Shown here one piece after another: positions 62,182 to 64,000 of a DNA stretch of 64,000 nt. Within the stretch, counting starts at the first letter, position 1, and every line of letters begins with the position of its first letter. The position numbers and the translations under genes were made by a program. The stretch comes from Theileria orientalis strain Shintoku. Taxonomy: Eukaryota > Apicomplexa > Aconoidasida > Piroplasmida > Theileriidae. Where the stretch lies: the NCBI RefSeq assembly GCF_000740895.1, contig NC_025263.1, forward strand, positions 1,674,001 through 1,738,000, given 5' to 3'. A model generated the notes under the pieces. The model had not been told where the DNA came from, searched no databases, and saw only the letters and a list, made by a program, of their open reading frames with translations.

Positions 62182-62841
62182 ATGTCAGATGATGAGGTTG
62201 AAAGAAAACGTCCTCGCGTTTCAGATGGTACTAAATAGATAAACGTATATAGGATGCCTATTAGTTGTCTGTTTATTTAAATTTAATATTTTTTGATTTC
62301 AAAATGATTCAGATGAGGATGAAGACGAAGTTGACGACCCTGAAGATGTCGATGACGTCGAAGATGATGCCTCCGAAAGTATTGTTTAGTTGTTTTTCTT
62401 AAGTATATAATAATATTAACACATCTTTTTTAAACGTTGTTGAGTCGAACTATTGGAAACTGACTTGATACATCAAGATGTTGATTATATAACACATGAT
62501 TTAAATCACTAATGTTATTATAGGCGATTCAGGTTCTAGCGAACAACCAAAAAGAAAGTCAGCTAGAACAGTCTCAAAGAAAAAATATTCATCTGAAGAA
62601 GAGGATGAAGATGACGACGACGATGAAGAAGAAGAGGATGATGAGGAGGAAGATGATGACTCCGATGAATTTGACGAGGGAGACGAAGACGATTACGATG
62701 TATGGAATAATCACTTAAATATATAGATAGTGGAAAAAGGCAATAGTTAGGACTAGAATATATAGTAGAAGTATTGCTACTCCTATTATAGACAGTTGTT
62801 TGATGCTAAGTAGAAAAAATAACGTACAGGAGGACGAATAG
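62182..62841 (+). CDS. Small acidic protein, four exons
   Basis: Exons 62182-62227, 62313-62378, 62524-62699 and 62830-62841 join in frame to 99 residues, none long enough to stand out alone. The protein starts MSDDEVERKRPRVSDDEDED, has a basic patch (QPKRKSAR, then KKKYSSEEE), and then runs through a long Asp/Glu stretch to the end (EDDYDEDE). All four junctions keep the acidic frame. The last exon is only 12 bp. Composition fits a nuclear histone-binding or chaperone-type protein, but no family can be named. Low-complexity products are easily over-predicted; clean splice sites at each step support this one. Confidence 0.6.
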
Positions 62842-63120
62842 TTGATCCATTTTCATTAATAACACAAAAATTCAGTTGTCAATGTGTAATGTATCCATAT
62901 GTGTACTAATATAGTATATGTGTTAGAATATTGATTAAAAGTGAGAGTAGCTGATGGGCCTTGGTAAGGTTGAAGTGTGAGGCTGTGTAAATCAGTAGGT
63001 CATAAATATGTACAGTGTAAACTGGTGGAATCGTGATGAAAAACAATCATTAAATCTAAAACTTTGATAATTTATGTAAAATAGCCTGTAAAATAAGATT
63101 TATAAGTAAATTTAGAATAA
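62842..63120. other. Short AT-rich spacer
   Basis: 279 bp between two plus-strand genes. No feature was recognised. Confidence 0.45.
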
Positions 63121-64000
63121 ATGACAGGAAAATGTAGCTGTAAAATAGATTTGAAGGAAGTAAATGTAGAAAAAATAAAAAATAAAAATAATGAAAAGGA
63201 AAAGGAAGAAAAAGGTATAATAAAATGTTATAAATGTGAAAATATAGCAATAATTAACTCAAGAGTAAATACATGTAAAGAATGCTTTATAAACCTAGTT
63301 TCAAAAAATTTTAGAGGAAATTTGAGAACAAAATGCTTAAATAAAGTGGAAAAGAGAAGATTCTTAGCAATATTGGCATCAGGAGATTATGTGTCGACAA
63401 GTTTAATACACATGGTACTGAGTAGAAATAATGATAGACATTACAAGGAAGAGGTGGAAGAATATGAGGAAAATCATAGGGGAAAAGGAGTAAATATGAG
63501 GAAAATAACAGATTCAGATGATATTAAGTTGAGATTAATAGTAAATATAGAAGAAGCAGTGAGCGAAGAGGACTTTAGAAGAGAATCGAATGAATACTTT
63601 GAAACAGTGGAATCAGTATTCTTGAAGTTTAGCGGAGAATGTGGACTTGAAAAAGGAAGAGAAAGTACCAGTATAATGGAGAGTAAGATAAGTGATGTGA
63701 CAATAGCTAGCGTAAAAGGGTGTAACTTTTTACACACGAAAAGACAGTGCAAAGAAGACAATGATAGTGAAGTAGAAAAGAAGATGCCCAATAGATGTAA
63801 CGAAGAATGTGCTGAGTTTATGGAAAGGTGTAAGAAAGTGTACGAAGAAGACAGTGACTTGGGAACACACGTAAGGAGATTAGTAAAGTTGATAAATCTA
63901 AAGGCATATATACAGCAGTACGTAAGAAACAATGGAATAAATAGTAGTAAAATAAACGATAGTGGAATGGCTAGTGGTGTGAATGGACCGGATTCCAGGG
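63121..64000 (+). CDS. Cytoplasmic tRNA 2-thiolation protein 2 (CTU2/NCS2), 5' part
   Basis: A frame stays open from the ATG at 63121 to the end of the window (293 codons), so the 3' part is missing. CTU2 partners CTU1 to thiolate the wobble uridine of Lys, Glu and Gln tRNAs in the cytosol. The signature is the N-terminal zinc-binding block: CYKCENIAIINSRVNTCKEC, FINLVSKNFRGNL, and then the degenerate PP-loop FLAILASGDYVSTSLIHMVL, where CTU2 proteins have a Ser/Gly-rich loop lacking the catalytic pair. The residues after this are low-conservation and charged. Long hydrophobic antisense frames in the same region are shadows. Confidence 0.78.
   Translation, partial: MTGKCSCKIDLKEVNVEKIKNKNNEKEKEEKGIIKCYKCENIAIINSRVNTCKECFINLVSKNFRGNLRTKCLNKVEKRRFLAILASGDYVSTSLIHMVLSRNNDRHYKEEVEEYEENHRGKGVNMRKITDSDDIKLRLIVNIEEAVSEEDFRRESNEYFETVESVFLKFSGECGLEKGRESTSIMESKISDVTIASVKGCNFLHTKRQCKEDNDSEVEKKMPNRCNEECAEFMERCKKVYEEDSDLGTHVRRLVKLINLKAYIQQYVRNNGINSSKINDSGMASGVNGPDSR

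Noticed and set aside
63474..63932. 152-codon minus-strand frame at the window end
   Set aside because: Antisense shadow of the CTU2 frame, which is open over the whole stretch and carries the family signature.

Overview
The window is nuclear DNA of an apicomplexan piroplasm, almost certainly a Theileria species. The evidence is dense eukaryotic genes with many very short introns (often 30 to 110 bp, GT..AG), AT-rich intergenic DNA next to higher-GC exons, and a secreted protein built from FAINT-type (DUF529) domains, a family characteristic of Theileria. I cannot fix the species from sequence alone; T. orientalis or the T. equi group are plausible. No tRNA, rRNA, transposon, CRISPR array or telomeric repeat was recognised.

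Layout. 1-5.1 kb: the end of a membrane protein, the proteasome ATPase Rpt4 and the U5 snRNP 40K WD-repeat protein. 5.7-11.6 kb: two convergent parasite-specific genes, a tail-anchored Tyr/Asn-rich protein and a seven-FAINT-domain secreted protein carrying a nearly perfect 144-bp tandem repeat. 12.1-25.4 kb: a helical protein of unknown role, a NUFIP1-like zinc-finger protein, an EXO1-like nuclease, two low-complexity proteins of high GC flanking a small two-exon gene, a small secreted protein, an ESCRT-III Snf7-like protein and eIF1. 25.8-29.1 kb: a ten-exon MnmG/GidA tRNA-modification enzyme with a hydrophobic leader. 29.6-44.5 kb: a 2733-residue C2/transglutaminase-like protein with a large Ser/Asn tail, an IKS1-like kinase, a maspardin (SPG21)-like alpha/beta-hydrolase and a NOP9-like pumilio protein.

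44.6-56.7 kb is the outstanding region: seven tandem, same-strand, intron-rich paralogues of leucine carboxyl methyltransferase (LCMT1/PPM1 family), an enzyme usually present in one or two copies per eukaryote. Exon lengths and phases are almost invariant across copies. Several copies share near-identical patches that run through introns, which points to ongoing unequal exchange or gene conversion. I reconstructed all seven by reading splice sites; every one gives an uninterrupted reading frame of 349 to 374 residues.

57-64 kb returns to housekeeping genes: FACT subunit SSRP1/Pob3, ribosomal protein L10a, a tiny acidic nuclear-type protein, and the start of CTU2/NCS2 (cytosolic tRNA 2-thiolation), which runs off the window.

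All exon models were built by eye from GT/AG sites, frame continuity and remembered family alignments. Start codons and low-conservation first exons are the least secure parts.
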